A program made the position numbers and the translations under genes. A stretch of DNA of 64,000 bases from Sporosarcina sp. NCCP-2222 (GTDB lineage Bacteria > Bacillota > Bacilli > Bacillales_A > Planococcaceae): NCBI RefSeq assembly GCF_023168145.1, contig NZ_BQYK01000008.1, positions 100,704-164,703 of the forward strand, in the 5' to 3' direction. This document shows, piece after piece, positions 53,602 through 62,809 of the stretch; within the stretch, counting starts at the first letter, position 1, and each line of letters begins with the position of its first letter. Below the pieces are notes generated by a model, which was given only the letters and a program-made list of their open reading frames with translations, did not search any database and was not told the origin of the DNA.

Positions 53602-53690
53602 GTCCGGTTTTCCGGACAATTTATAGAGTATATGGTAAAACATAATTGAACTCAGTCCGGAAAATCGGAATAAATTCCGGATTACCGGAA
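53602..53690. promoter_or_regulatory. Three TCCGG-N4-CCGGA palindromes (activator sites)
   Basis: GTCCGGTTTTCCGGAC (53602-53617), TCCGGAAAATCGGA (53656-53669) and TTCCGGATTACCGGAA (53675-53690). Centres are 53 and 20 bp apart, close to whole helical turns, so all three face the same side. They lie 75-170 bp upstream of the sco promoter area, after the activator stop codon. They fit upstream activating sites for that activator. Confidence 0.78.
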
Positions 53691-53696
53691 AATAGT

Positions 53697-55040
53697 TCAT
53701 AACTCATATTTTTTCAACTTTTCATATAAAGTACTTTTGCTTAATCCAAGTATGATCGCCGCATCTCTTTTATTCGGGAATTGCCGCAATGTATCCTTTA
53801 ATATTTTCTCCTCCAGTTCTTCAAGCGATTCTGCAAGCGTCCTTGAACTTGGAGTATAGTAGGCATTCCGTTGTTTCACTTGTGGCGGTAACGCATCCGG
53901 ATAAATGATGTTGCCACTCGTTAAATAGACTGCCGCTTGGATAACACTTTGCAATTCACGTATATTGCCTGGCCAATGATAACTAGTTAAATAATCCATC
54001 GTCTCCTTGGCAAGTACGAGGCTCCTCTTCCCTCCTTTAACAATCGCCTGATGAAACATGTAGCTTGTAATCTCTGAAAAGTCCTCCATTCTCTCTCGCA
54101 GAGGCGGCACATACAAAGTGATCGCCTGAATACGGTAATAGAGGTCCTCACGGAAATGTTCAGACTTGATCAGGTCCGTCAACGGCTGATTAGCCGCTCC
54201 GATTACACGAACATTCACCTTGTCTTCTTTGGGTGAATTCAATGATTCGACCTCTCCTGTATTGAGCAGGCGCAGAAGTTTCACCTGCACAGGAAGGGGC
54301 AAGCTGCCGATGTCATCTAAAAACAACGTCCCGCCATCTGCCATGTGGATCCTTCCCTTCACTTCAGGAGAAGTCGACGTTTTACCCCGTCCAAACAGCT
54401 CCAATTCAAGTAAATCGGGAGGTATGGCAGCGCAATTCACTTTTATCAATGCTTTATCCGATCGATCGGACAGATGATGGATGCTATGAGCAAACATTTC
54501 CTTCCCTGTCCCACTCTCCCCTTGAATCAAGACAGGCAAGTCGCTCGGTGCAATCATTTGAATCGTCTTCTTTATGGACCGGATCGCCTGAGAAGACCCT
54601 TTTATATCGCTGATCCGGTACGACGTTTCTTCTGAAGACAAGGACGTAATGTTGATTTTCTCCAAAGTCTGCTTCACATTGGAACTCAAATGATGCCAAT
54701 CATGCAAATCTCGAAAGACAACACTCCCAAAAGCACCGACAATCGTGCCATCCACTTTGATCGGTATTCGGTTCGCAAGCATATAGGTTCCTTTGATAAA
54801 ATGAGGCGATGCAATATGTTCCTCACCCGACTGAACCACTTCATGCATGCGTGTATTTTCGATCACTTCATTTACCGGTTTGCCGATTGCCTCTTCCCGA
54901 TCAACCTCCAGAAACTTGCAGTAATTTTCATTTATGTACAAAATCCTTGAATTCTGGTCAACGACAACAAACCATTGAAACGCGTTCTCCAAAATCTGCG
55001 TCAGCACATACTCCGGTACATTCATTGTCCACCGTTCCAA
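53697..55040 (-). CDS. PAS/AAA+/Fis-type activator lacking the GAFTGA loop
   Basis: 447 residues from TTG 55040, 7 nt after GGGGGAG; ATG 55025 is an alternative. PAS domain at about 12-110; AAA+ domain with Walker A GESGTGKE (174-181) and Walker B GGTLFLDD (236-243); Fis-type HTH at the end (KRDAAIILGLSKSTLYEKLKKY). Between ELFG and KGR, where enhancer-binding proteins carry GAFTGA, it reads RGKTSTSPEV. Loss of this sigma-54-contact loop suggests it works with the housekeeping polymerase. It probably controls the sco operon. Confidence 0.85.
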   Translation of the reverse strand: MERWTMNVPEYVLTQILENAFQWFVVVDQNSRILYINENYCKFLEVDREEAIGKPVNEVIENTRMHEVVQSGEEHIASPHFIKGTYMLANRIPIKVDGTIVGAFGSVVFRDLHDWHHLSSNVKQTLEKINITSLSSEETSYRISDIKGSSQAIRSIKKTIQMIAPSDLPVLIQGESGTGKEMFAHSIHHLSDRSDKALIKVNCAAIPPDLLELELFGRGKTSTSPEVKGRIHMADGGTLFLDDIGSLPLPVQVKLLRLLNTGEVESLNSPKEDKVNVRVIGAANQPLTDLIKSEHFREDLYYRIQAITLYVPPLRERMEDFSEITSYMFHQAIVKGGKRSLVLAKETMDYLTSYHWPGNIRELQSVIQAAVYLTSGNIIYPDALPPQVKQRNAYYTPSSRTLAESLEELEEKILKDTLRQFPNKRDAAIILGLSKSTLYEKLKKYEL

Positions 55041-55151
55041 ACGACCACTCCCCCAGTTCACGCTTGACTATTTATTATCAGTATAGCAAATACGAATACA
55101 CTTACTAGAAGAAGTAGCGCCAGTTTGAACAGTACTGTCCAAAACACAACA

Positions 55152-55180
55152 AACCCCCTTGGCACTAAGCCAAGAGGGTT
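55152..55180 (-). terminator. Terminator of the glutamine-synthetase-like gene
   Basis: AACCC-CTTGGC / GCCAAG-GGGTT stem, followed by TGTTGTGTTTT on the minus strand, 6 nt past the stop. Confidence 0.8.
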
Positions 55181-55185
55181 CTGTT

Positions 55186-56544
55186 TTAAAAGATAGATGC
55201 GTACAACTGACGTTCCCACTCATCCACCCGGTTATGATGTTGGTTCCATTCTTCGTTTTTCACCTTGATGAATTCCTGCCAAATGTCTCTTCCGATACTC
55301 TCAGCGAGGATGGTGTCCTTTGCGAGATGATCCAAAGCTTCCTTCAAATGACGTGGTACCCAGTCGATCCCCAGTGCTTCGAGTTCTTGATTGGATAAGG
55401 TGCCGGCATCTTGTTCCAATGGAGCGCCCGGATCCATCCGTTGTCTGACGCCGTGAAGACCTGCGGCAATTAAAGCAGCTGATAACAAATACGGATTGCA
55501 TGTTCCATCTGCACCGCGATACTCAAATCTTCTTTCCCTTCTTGGTTCGAGAACCCGCACTAATACCGAGCGGTTCCCAGCACCATAACAAACATGAGCA
55601 GGTGCCCAAGAGCCGGGAATCATCCGTTTATAAGAGTTCATTGTCGGTGCGCCGATTGCCGATAATGATTTCCCGTGGTGGAGAATGCCTCCGATAAAAT
55701 GATAGGCCGTGTCGGATAAATCCAGTCCGCGCGTATCACTTAAATCTTTAAACAGGTTTTTCTTTTCATCAAATAAGCTGATGTGGATGTGAAGTCCGCT
55801 GCCGGCATAATCATTGAATGGTTTCGGTGCAAGTGTTCCGACCATTCCCAAGTCTCTCGCGACATGCTTGAACAATTGACGGAACGTCACTTGATCGTCC
55901 GTTGCTTTAAGGCAGTGATCATATTTCAAATTGATTTCGACTTGTCCCGGACCATATTCGCTCGACATCTGTTCCGTTTCAACGCCCATTTGTTTCATCG
56001 TTTCTATGAAAGTTTGCACAAACTCTTCTTGTTCGTCCAATCCGTCTGTTGAGAAGCATGCACTTCGGTCAGCCGGGACTAGTTTTCCATTTTCCTCTTT
56101 CAATAAATACGCTTCCTGCTCATACACCATGAACAGTTTACCGCCCAGGACCTCTTCTGCTTCCTTGAGCAACTTCTTTAACACGCTTCTCGGACAGCCC
56201 GACCATGGGTTGCCATTCTCATCGACCAAATCACAGAACATCCTAGCCGTATTTCTACGATGAGGCAGCACAACGAATGTCTCAGGATCCGGCATTGCAA
56301 AAAAGTCTCCTCCGTCTGTTCCATACAACGGGTTTGGCACATACGTATCGAACATGGTGAAATCCATGATGGCAGTGCTAAAATTCACACCGCTTTCCAT
56401 CGCCCCGGCAATAAACTCTTTACGTATAGTCCGTGCACGTGTAACCCCTGTATAATCCAAAAACTCAATCCGGATATAATCAATGCCCTCTTCTTCGATA
56501 CGCTGGAGCACATCTTCTTTCGTTGTCACCTTCTTCATACTCAT
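55186..56544 (-). CDS. Glutamine-synthetase-family ligase (FluG C-domain type)
   Basis: 452 residues. Key GS features: EYGPGQVEINL (metal glutamates), AGSGLHIHISL (metal His), SYKRMIPGSWAPAH and GNRSVLVRV, and FEYRGADGTCNPYLL (the ExR/GADxxxNPY active-site strand). The regulatory features of true GlnA are absent. Such paralogues join glutamate to amines (gamma-glutamyl ligases). It starts in a 4-nt overlap with the M20 gene; an ATG at 56538 is an alternative start. Last gene of the split-FluG operon. Confidence 0.87.
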   Translation of the reverse strand: MSMKKVTTKEDVLQRIEEEGIDYIRIEFLDYTGVTRARTIRKEFIAGAMESGVNFSTAIMDFTMFDTYVPNPLYGTDGGDFFAMPDPETFVVLPHRRNTARMFCDLVDENGNPWSGCPRSVLKKLLKEAEEVLGGKLFMVYEQEAYLLKEENGKLVPADRSACFSTDGLDEQEEFVQTFIETMKQMGVETEQMSSEYGPGQVEINLKYDHCLKATDDQVTFRQLFKHVARDLGMVGTLAPKPFNDYAGSGLHIHISLFDEKKNLFKDLSDTRGLDLSDTAYHFIGGILHHGKSLSAIGAPTMNSYKRMIPGSWAPAHVCYGAGNRSVLVRVLEPRRERRFEYRGADGTCNPYLLSAALIAAGLHGVRQRMDPGAPLEQDAGTLSNQELEALGIDWVPRHLKEALDHLAKDTILAESIGRDIWQEFIKVKNEEWNQHHNRVDEWERQLYASIF

Positions 56545-57722
56545 GACCTCACTTTCTTCAGTAGATGTTTTGCAAAATTGACGTATAAATTGACCCCGAC
56601 CGCCAGGACTTGATCGTCAAAATGGAATTTTGGATGATGCAAGTCGTAGGACACTTCGCCCTCTTTTTTAATTCCCAATCTGAAATAAAAACTTGGTACG
56701 GCTTCGGAAAAGTAACCAAAATCATCTGCTCCCATGGAAGGATCCTTTAATTCAAAGACTTGTTCCTCTCCTAGCAGTTCCTTCGCCATGGCTTCAAACT
56801 CATTTGCAATTAAACGATCATTTTCGATCGGAGGAGCGCCTAAAACAAATTCTACGGTAACGTTCGCATCCCACAGACATTCCGCTGCCCGGCACACTTT
56901 TTCCACTTCAGTCTGTAATTTCTTGCGAACGTCGGGTTGTAAGGCCCGAACCGTCCCTTCCAACGTTACGGTGTCGGCAACGACATTACTGGCTTCCCCG
57001 CCTACTATCTTCCCAACATGGATCACCATCGGATGAACAGGGTTAAAACTTTTCGCCGTAATTGACTGCAGATTTTGAATCAGCTGGGTGGCAATGGTGA
57101 TGGCGTCAACCGCCTCATGTGGTCTTGCACTATGGCCCCCTTTTCCTTTGATGACTATCTTGAAATCATCACAGGATGCGGTCATGCTTCCAGTTTTCAC
57201 TCCCACAGATCCGAATGGCAAGTACGGCCATAGATGAAGGCCAATTACTGCATCCAATTTGGGATTTTCCAGAATGCCTTGTTCAATCAGTGCCAATGCA
57301 GCACCATCTGCCTCTTCCCCCGGCTGAAATATGCAACGGACTGTTCCTTCCAGAACATCCCGTTTTGCATATAACTCGTGGACTGCACCAAGCAAGATGG
57401 ACGTATGCCCATCATGTCCACATGCATGCATGACATGGTCGATTTTCGATTTGTAGGGAACGTCAGCTTCTTCCTGTATCGGCAAAGCATCAATATCTGC
57501 TCGCAATCCGATAGCCGGTCCCTCTTCATTGCCGACAATATCCACATAGACGCCTGTTTCACCAATTGTCTTATATGGGATTTCCCAAGCCTCTAGCATC
57601 TTCCGAATAAACGTTACAGTTTGATACTCTTGGAAACTCAGTTCAGGGTACTGATGTAGATGTCTTCGAATGGCTATGATCTCGTTACTCAATCTTGTTG
57701 AGATACGTTCTGCGTCAATCAT
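56541..57722 (-). CDS. M20-family amidohydrolase
   Basis: 393 residues. LRADIDALPIQEE and HACGHDGHTSILLGAVHEL are the metal motifs; FQPGEEADGA and the lid domain VIKGKGGHSARPHEAVDAI follow. Similar to the M20 gene at 2723, yet clearly distinct. It overlaps the permease gene by 8 nt upstream and the GS-like gene by 4 nt downstream. It may cut a gamma-glutamyl or N-acyl product made or imported by the pathway. Confidence 0.87.
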   Translation of the reverse strand: MIDAERISTRLSNEIIAIRRHLHQYPELSFQEYQTVTFIRKMLEAWEIPYKTIGETGVYVDIVGNEEGPAIGLRADIDALPIQEEADVPYKSKIDHVMHACGHDGHTSILLGAVHELYAKRDVLEGTVRCIFQPGEEADGAALALIEQGILENPKLDAVIGLHLWPYLPFGSVGVKTGSMTASCDDFKIVIKGKGGHSARPHEAVDAITIATQLIQNLQSITAKSFNPVHPMVIHVGKIVGGEASNVVADTVTLEGTVRALQPDVRKKLQTEVEKVCRAAECLWDANVTVEFVLGAPPIENDRLIANEFEAMAKELLGEEQVFELKDPSMGADDFGYFSEAVPSFYFRLGIKKEGEVSYDLHHPKFHFDDQVLAVGVNLYVNFAKHLLKKVRS

Positions 57723-59109
57723 TCTTCACTTCGCCTGCCTTTATTTCTTGTTCCGCATGTACTGGCTGCTGTTTCTTAAATGCTGATTTATTGAAGACCG
57801 AGAAAAGGATGAACAGGATAGCCAGCCAAATACCGCCTCTCACCAATGTCATCAGGTCATTGACAAATGAACCATACAGCACAATGATAATTCCGATGAA
57901 GCCGAGAACCGGGAATAACGGGAATAGCGGTTGTCTCCAACGCAATTTGGCAATCTCGTCTTTATGCTTCATGCGGTAGATGACACTGGCAATCAACGCT
58001 AAACTCCAAGAGAACAGCCATGCGATGACCAGTTGATTTGATAGCTCAATATAAATTAAATCTGGATTGAATTGTCCAATCACGATAAGGACAACCGTTG
58101 CTGCCCAAATGATGAGAATTGCATTGATTGGCGCGTATGTCTTCGGATGGATCTTGCCAAGGAATTTCGGTAGCATTCCTTCTCTTGCCTGTTCATAGAA
58201 AATCCGGGATGCAGCGTATAAAGTTCCCATTAAGATCGTTGTAGCTGCCGCAATCCAAGCTGCTGCATTCATAATGAATGCGCCCGCAACGCCAAACACT
58301 TTTCCTGCCGCAACAGTAAATGGAGAACTGTCAATTGTGACATCCGTGTATGGAATGATTCCTTGCAATACGAAATGCGCGAAGGAATAGATGGCGATAA
58401 AAGTAATGCTGGACCAAATCAAACCTCTCGGCAAATCCCGTTCCGGATTGATTGCTTCGGCCCCTGCTGTCACTAGCGTCAATGCGCCGAGATATGCATA
58501 TGTTCCCATTGGGATGGCACCGAAAAATCCCTCCATTCCGTACGGTATAAACGGAGTAAAGTTATTTAAATCGACGTCCTTAAATCCGATGATTGCAAAA
58601 ATAACCATGACACCTACCAAGGCTGCTACAAGATAAAGCTGTAAACGGGCCGCAAACATAACACCCGCCATATTGATAAGAGCAAATATCGTGATAAACA
58701 AAATGGCAAAGAAAGTCGGCCACCAACTAGCAGTCAAACTAGGAAAGAACCACATCGTGATTTTTCCTAACGCCATGCCGACACTGCCTCCTGCAATAAT
58801 CCACCCAATGGCGAACGTCATCCCTGCAAGGAACCCCCAGGATTTACCCATGAACCGTTCCACCCACATGGACATTGCCCCTGCATTAGGCATTGCTACG
58901 GCCATTTCAGTCAACGCAAGGATTAAGAAAAGTTGAAATAACCCTGCGATGATATAGGATACGATGGAACTTGGCCCTGCAACCGCAATCCCTTGTCCCA
59001 TCAATAAAAAGATACCATCCCCTACGACTGCACCCACTCCAAGCGCCCAAATATGCCAGAACTTCAACGTTCGTTTGGGTTGTAAATCTAGCCTTAAATC
59101 ATTTCCCAT
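57715..59109 (-). CDS. APC-family permease
   Basis: 464 residues, about 12 helices, behind GGGGGAG. LKFWHIWALGVGAVVGDGIFLLMGQGI is the helix 1 signature; PNAGAMSMWVERFMGKSWGFLAG helix 2-3; GAEAINPERDLPRGLI the conserved loop. It should import the amine or amino acid used by the operon. Second gene, 19 nt after the amidohydrolase. Confidence 0.87.
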   Translation of the reverse strand: MGNDLRLDLQPKRTLKFWHIWALGVGAVVGDGIFLLMGQGIAVAGPSSIVSYIIAGLFQLFLILALTEMAVAMPNAGAMSMWVERFMGKSWGFLAGMTFAIGWIIAGGSVGMALGKITMWFFPSLTASWWPTFFAILFITIFALINMAGVMFAARLQLYLVAALVGVMVIFAIIGFKDVDLNNFTPFIPYGMEGFFGAIPMGTYAYLGALTLVTAGAEAINPERDLPRGLIWSSITFIAIYSFAHFVLQGIIPYTDVTIDSSPFTVAAGKVFGVAGAFIMNAAAWIAAATTILMGTLYAASRIFYEQAREGMLPKFLGKIHPKTYAPINAILIIWAATVVLIVIGQFNPDLIYIELSNQLVIAWLFSWSLALIASVIYRMKHKDEIAKLRWRQPLFPLFPVLGFIGIIIVLYGSFVNDLMTLVRGGIWLAILFILFSVFNKSAFKKQQPVHAEQEIKAGEVKND

Positions 59110-59128
59110 ATAGTCTCCCCCTAATCAA

Positions 59129-60286
59129 TCACACTGTAATGTTGTAAATCTTTTCGAAGTTGCGATAAAGAATCATTTCGCCAATAAATTGAGCCTTTTC
59201 CACACTCATATAATCCTTTTCAACCCAGTCATTCAGCACACGTTCAAAGCACTGAATGAACAGCCTGACACCCATCCAATTCATTTCTGGAACTGTAAAG
59301 GCATCCGATCCATACATGACCTTATCGAATGGCGCGAGTTCAAGAACTTGTGAAATAACACGCTCCACTCCATGGCCGGTAAATGGATTTTGCAAAGAAA
59401 TATCCATATAAACATTCGGAAGAATGCTGACAATGAATGCTGCCTCCTCCATCCACGGATAGCCACCGTGTACGAGATGGACTTTTGTATCTTTATATTT
59501 TTCTTTCCGCAGCGTATCAAGCAGGAAGCTTGGGCTCGCTTTTGTCATAACTACTTCTCCGTCACCAATTCCCGTATGAATGTGCATGAATTTATCCGCT
59601 TCCGTACACGCTTCCATCGCAATATGGAAACAATAATCCCGGAATGCTTTGGCAGTGGCCCGGTTATCTTGAACAAATGTTTCATAATCCTTTTCAGCAG
59701 CCTGCCGATCCATATCCAACACTTCGAGACCGCTTCTGTAAGCAATAATTGTTTTTAAACCGACGACTTGATTATCAGACAAATCGTCCTGTAAACGCTT
59801 TCGGTAACGGCTGATAAAGTCGTCAAAACTGATATTCATTTCGGCTAATGACACCATGATTGGCTCAATTCGGCTGATTTCCCATATACGAGCGCCTGTC
59901 ATGCCTTCAAACTCAGCATGATTAATAGGCGGTTGAGGATACCCGAAATCCATGATCGCTCCGACTAAATTGACATCCTGGAACAGCTCTTTCGTGTAGG
60001 CCTGATAATCTTTCGCTTTTTGATTTCGTTTATCTACAATAGCCGTCAAGTCTTCTTCACAAGAATAATAAGCAGCCATCTGCCGCAATAAAATTTGAAT
60101 CCACATATTGGACCCTGGATATGGCTGATGTTTCTCAATGCCTTCCAGACTTGAAAACATTTCCGGTATGACAGACAGAGATAACTTTCGTAAGAAGCTG
60201 ACAGGAGATTCGGGTGTTGTACTCTCTCTGAAAGGATGTGCATGAACATCGACTACTTTGATTCCTTGTAAACTCACTTTTTCCAA
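59129..60286 (-). CDS. Amidohydrolase-2 family protein (FluG N-domain type)
   Basis: 385 residues from TTG 60286, 5 nt after GAGGAA. VVDVHAHPF is the HxH metal motif at the N-terminus; MHIHTGIGDG, LVHGGYPW and MYGSDAF supply the later His and Asp. ARIWEISRIEPIM is also typical of the amidohydrolase half of FluG/NodGS proteins. In fungi and plants this domain is fused to a GS-like domain; here the GS-like gene is the last of the same operon. First gene, reading away from a degenerate activator. Confidence 0.83.
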   Translation of the reverse strand: MEKVSLQGIKVVDVHAHPFRESTTPESPVSFLRKLSLSVIPEMFSSLEGIEKHQPYPGSNMWIQILLRQMAAYYSCEEDLTAIVDKRNQKAKDYQAYTKELFQDVNLVGAIMDFGYPQPPINHAEFEGMTGARIWEISRIEPIMVSLAEMNISFDDFISRYRKRLQDDLSDNQVVGLKTIIAYRSGLEVLDMDRQAAEKDYETFVQDNRATAKAFRDYCFHIAMEACTEADKFMHIHTGIGDGEVVMTKASPSFLLDTLRKEKYKDTKVHLVHGGYPWMEEAAFIVSILPNVYMDISLQNPFTGHGVERVISQVLELAPFDKVMYGSDAFTVPEMNWMGVRLFIQCFERVLNDWVEKDYMSVEKAQFIGEMILYRNFEKIYNITV

Positions 60287-60485
60287 CGGTTCCTCTTCCC
60301 TTCTTGTATTGTCTGGATGATCCGCTCAATCAACACGACAAATATTTTTCGCAAAATATTTTTCATACCCAAGTCTTTATTTACAAATAAAAACTATAGA
60401 CAAGCAGGTACCTGAATATGATAGAGTCAATTATATGATTTTTTAGATCTGCTTCAAGAAAGAGAAAATTATTTTTCGGAGATGG
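60287..60485. promoter_or_regulatory. Divergent control region
   Basis: 199-bp AT-rich region between the amidohydrolase operon and the regulator. It holds a 10-bp perfect palindrome CAGGTACCTG (60405-60414) and two copies of AAATATTTTT about 15 bp apart (60341, 60355). No convincing sigma-54 (GG-N10-GC) or strong sigma-70 promoter was found. Confidence 0.45.
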
Positions 60486-60491
60486 TTGAAA

Positions 60492-62216
60492 ATGAAACAC
60501 CTCACGTCCATTCATTTTGAAGATGTAGCACCCATCCTCTTCGAAGGGGTAATACAGACAAACCATATGGGGATTATTAGATCAGTTAACAAGTCAGTTC
60601 TGGATTTTTTCCCGAAGTTGCTTGTAAGCGATTTAATTGGGAAACAAATACAAGATATGATTCCATCAAAAGATATCCAGCTGTTTTATAATCATCGGCA
60701 GGATATGCGAAATATTAGCCTCACCATCGGGATGTACCATGTCATGGGCAACTTCCATTTCTATGACAAAAACCATGCATTTATTATTTTGAAGAACATT
60801 TCTAATGTCCATCAGCTTACAGTCGAACTAGGTGCTGCCCAACGGCAAATTCGTCAGTTTCATAACATTTTGGATTATGTGGAGGAAGGAATTTGCTTCA
60901 TTGATTCCAATCAAAAGATTGTTTTCTACAATAAAAAAATGGGAGAGTTGGATGCGAGAGAACCTTCCAGCATGCGCGGCGAGCAATATAGCAAAGCGTT
61001 CCCTGAGGCTTCCTATACGAACGATCCATTGTTAAGCGCTTTAGTGACAGAGAGAGAGATCATTGAGAACGAATCCTTTATCTCTAGAAGCGGGAAAAAG
61101 TATGATATTCAACAGAGCAATCGCCCCTTATTTTTAGGGAGCCAGAAAACAGGCGCCTTATGTGCTGTAAAAGATGTCTCCAAACTATCCGAATTAGGAC
61201 AGACGATTCACCAATTGCATCTTGTTCAGGAAGGCCAGACTGCAGCCCCCTCCCTGCCCTGCAATGAACAAGCAGTGGAGTATATTCATTCAACTAGAGG
61301 AATGAAAAAAATCTTGCAGGATGCAATTCGTACAATCAATTCTTCAGGAAATATATTGATTTATGGAGAAAGAGGCGTAGGAAAAAAACAGCTTGCCCGT
61401 TATATTACTCAACAAAAGAGCCCAAGCTTTTGCATATCTTGCGATTCATTGCCTCCTCATTTTATTGAAAAGTCACTCTTTGGGACGGTAGATTCCGTCG
61501 GGCTTCTTGAAAAAGCTCATGGAGGCACAATCATATTGCAGAACGTAAACGCCTTAGATATTTCGATTCAAAATAAATTACTGCACCTCATTCATAACAA
61601 AAGGCTGTTTAAGGAACTAGAAGAAACAGAGGTGCCCATTGATGTCCAATTTATATGTACAATGAATATCAAACCTGCCATCGCTTTCAAAGAACAGATT
61701 CTTTTGGAAAACTTTTTCTATGCGATCAGTGGGACGGCATTTCATATTCCGCCGCTCCGCGAACGAAAACAAGAAATCCCCTTGCTCATCGAACATTTCA
61801 TCCATAAGAAACAAAGTCCATTTTCGGCCAATGCAGTTTCCGTTTCAAAGGAAGCTATGGAACTGTTCATAAATTATCATTATCCCGCCAACGTTAGACA
61901 ATTGGAGTATTTGATCGAAGGTGTGTTAGCTGTCCTGCATAATGAAACCGTTATCATGACAGAACATTTGCCTGATTATCTTTTAACTTCTCTTCATGAC
62001 GAGACGACTGCAACGCACTTCGCTGAGGATGAGTTCAGCTCTCACATGAATCTGACCGATCGCGTCGAATCTTTTGAAAAGGAATTGATATTGAAAACAT
62101 TACAGAAAACAAACTTTCATATTACAAACGCGTCGGAACTCTTAGGTATCACAAGACAAAGCCTAAATTATAAAATCCGTAAATATGAAATTGAAAATAC
62201 TCGGAGTGATCTCTAG
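60492..62216 (+). CDS. Degenerate PAS/AAA+/Fis-type regulator without Walker B acids
   Basis: 574 residues from ATG 60492 behind GGAG (TTG 60486 is an alternative). Two PAS-like domains (about 10-105 and 120-235). The AAA+ part has Walker A GERGVGKK (292-299), but Walker B reads GGTIILQNV, so the catalytic Asp-Glu pair is gone, and the GAFTGA loop is missing (SLFGTVDSVGLLEKAHGG). The arginine-finger region PPLRERKQEIPLL is kept. The C-terminus (ITNASELLGITRQSLNYKIRKYEI) is a good Fis-type HTH. It is divergent from the split-FluG operon and likely its ligand-sensing regulator. Confidence 0.83.
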   Translation: MKHLTSIHFEDVAPILFEGVIQTNHMGIIRSVNKSVLDFFPKLLVSDLIGKQIQDMIPSKDIQLFYNHRQDMRNISLTIGMYHVMGNFHFYDKNHAFIILKNISNVHQLTVELGAAQRQIRQFHNILDYVEEGICFIDSNQKIVFYNKKMGELDAREPSSMRGEQYSKAFPEASYTNDPLLSALVTEREIIENESFISRSGKKYDIQQSNRPLFLGSQKTGALCAVKDVSKLSELGQTIHQLHLVQEGQTAAPSLPCNEQAVEYIHSTRGMKKILQDAIRTINSSGNILIYGERGVGKKQLARYITQQKSPSFCISCDSLPPHFIEKSLFGTVDSVGLLEKAHGGTIILQNVNALDISIQNKLLHLIHNKRLFKELEETEVPIDVQFICTMNIKPAIAFKEQILLENFFYAISGTAFHIPPLRERKQEIPLLIEHFIHKKQSPFSANAVSVSKEAMELFINYHYPANVRQLEYLIEGVLAVLHNETVIMTEHLPDYLLTSLHDETTATHFAEDEFSSHMNLTDRVESFEKELILKTLQKTNFHITNASELLGITRQSLNYKIRKYEIENTRSDL

Positions 62217-62276
62217 AGACAAGTCATTTCAGACTGGAAGGAAAAATATAAAAAAAAAGAACCTATTAAAAGGTTC

Positions 62277-62750
62277 TTGAGATTATGTAGACTAAGTTAT
62301 TGGTGCACTTTATCTACTTATTGTTATCAATCTAAGGAGCTCGCCAAAAAAGCGGAAATGACAACAGGAGCGATTTATCATCATTTTGGCTCAAAGGCAA
62401 ACTTGTATGAAGTGATTCGGACGGAGATGGAACAAAGAGTCATTGATAGAATGGAGGGAGCCGCTTCTTTATTTGCAGAGCCAGAAGAAGCTTTGCAGGC
62501 TGCACTGCTTACTGGTTTAGACGCAGCGGTCAAATTTAACATCTGCAAGTTAATTAGTGAAGAACTGCCTTACGATAAGGAAGATAAGATTGAACTTTTT
62601 TTATCAAATTTACACGTGAGAAATCGGGACTTACCCGTCGAAATAATCTTGATCTCTTCCTGGCGTTCTATACTGAAAAGCATATCATTGAATCAAATAA
62701 CTTCTAGCCAAGGAAAAGATCTAATAAAATGGATATTTAACAAGGGCTAG
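62277..62750 (+). pseudogene. TetR-family regulator, 5'-truncated
   Basis: The HTH core KELAKKAEMTTGAIYHHFGSKANLYEVI and the ligand-binding helices are present up to a normal end. The first helix and the ALFxxxGYxxTS segment that should precede it are replaced by unrelated sequence (LCRLSYWCTLSTYCYQ), with only a TTG and no ribosome binding site. A hairpin (AAGAACC/GGTTCTT, 62258-62278) lies at the break. Probably a decayed gene. Confidence 0.68.
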
Positions 62751-62771
62751 ATCCCTCAAGATTTCCACATA

Positions 62772-62807
62772 AAAACAGCAGCACTTCCGCTAAGGGTGCT
62801 GCTGTTT
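62772..62807. terminator. Bidirectional terminator
   Basis: AAACAGCAGCAC / GTGCTGCTGTTT stem between the TetR remnant and the convergent YusW-like gene, with A/T runs on both sides. Confidence 0.88.
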
Positions 62808-62809
62808 TA

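Noticed and set aside
53500..53697. Sigma-54 promoter for the sco operon
   Set aside because: No GG-N10-GC element with the surrounding consensus was found on the minus strand, and the adjacent activator lacks GAFTGA.
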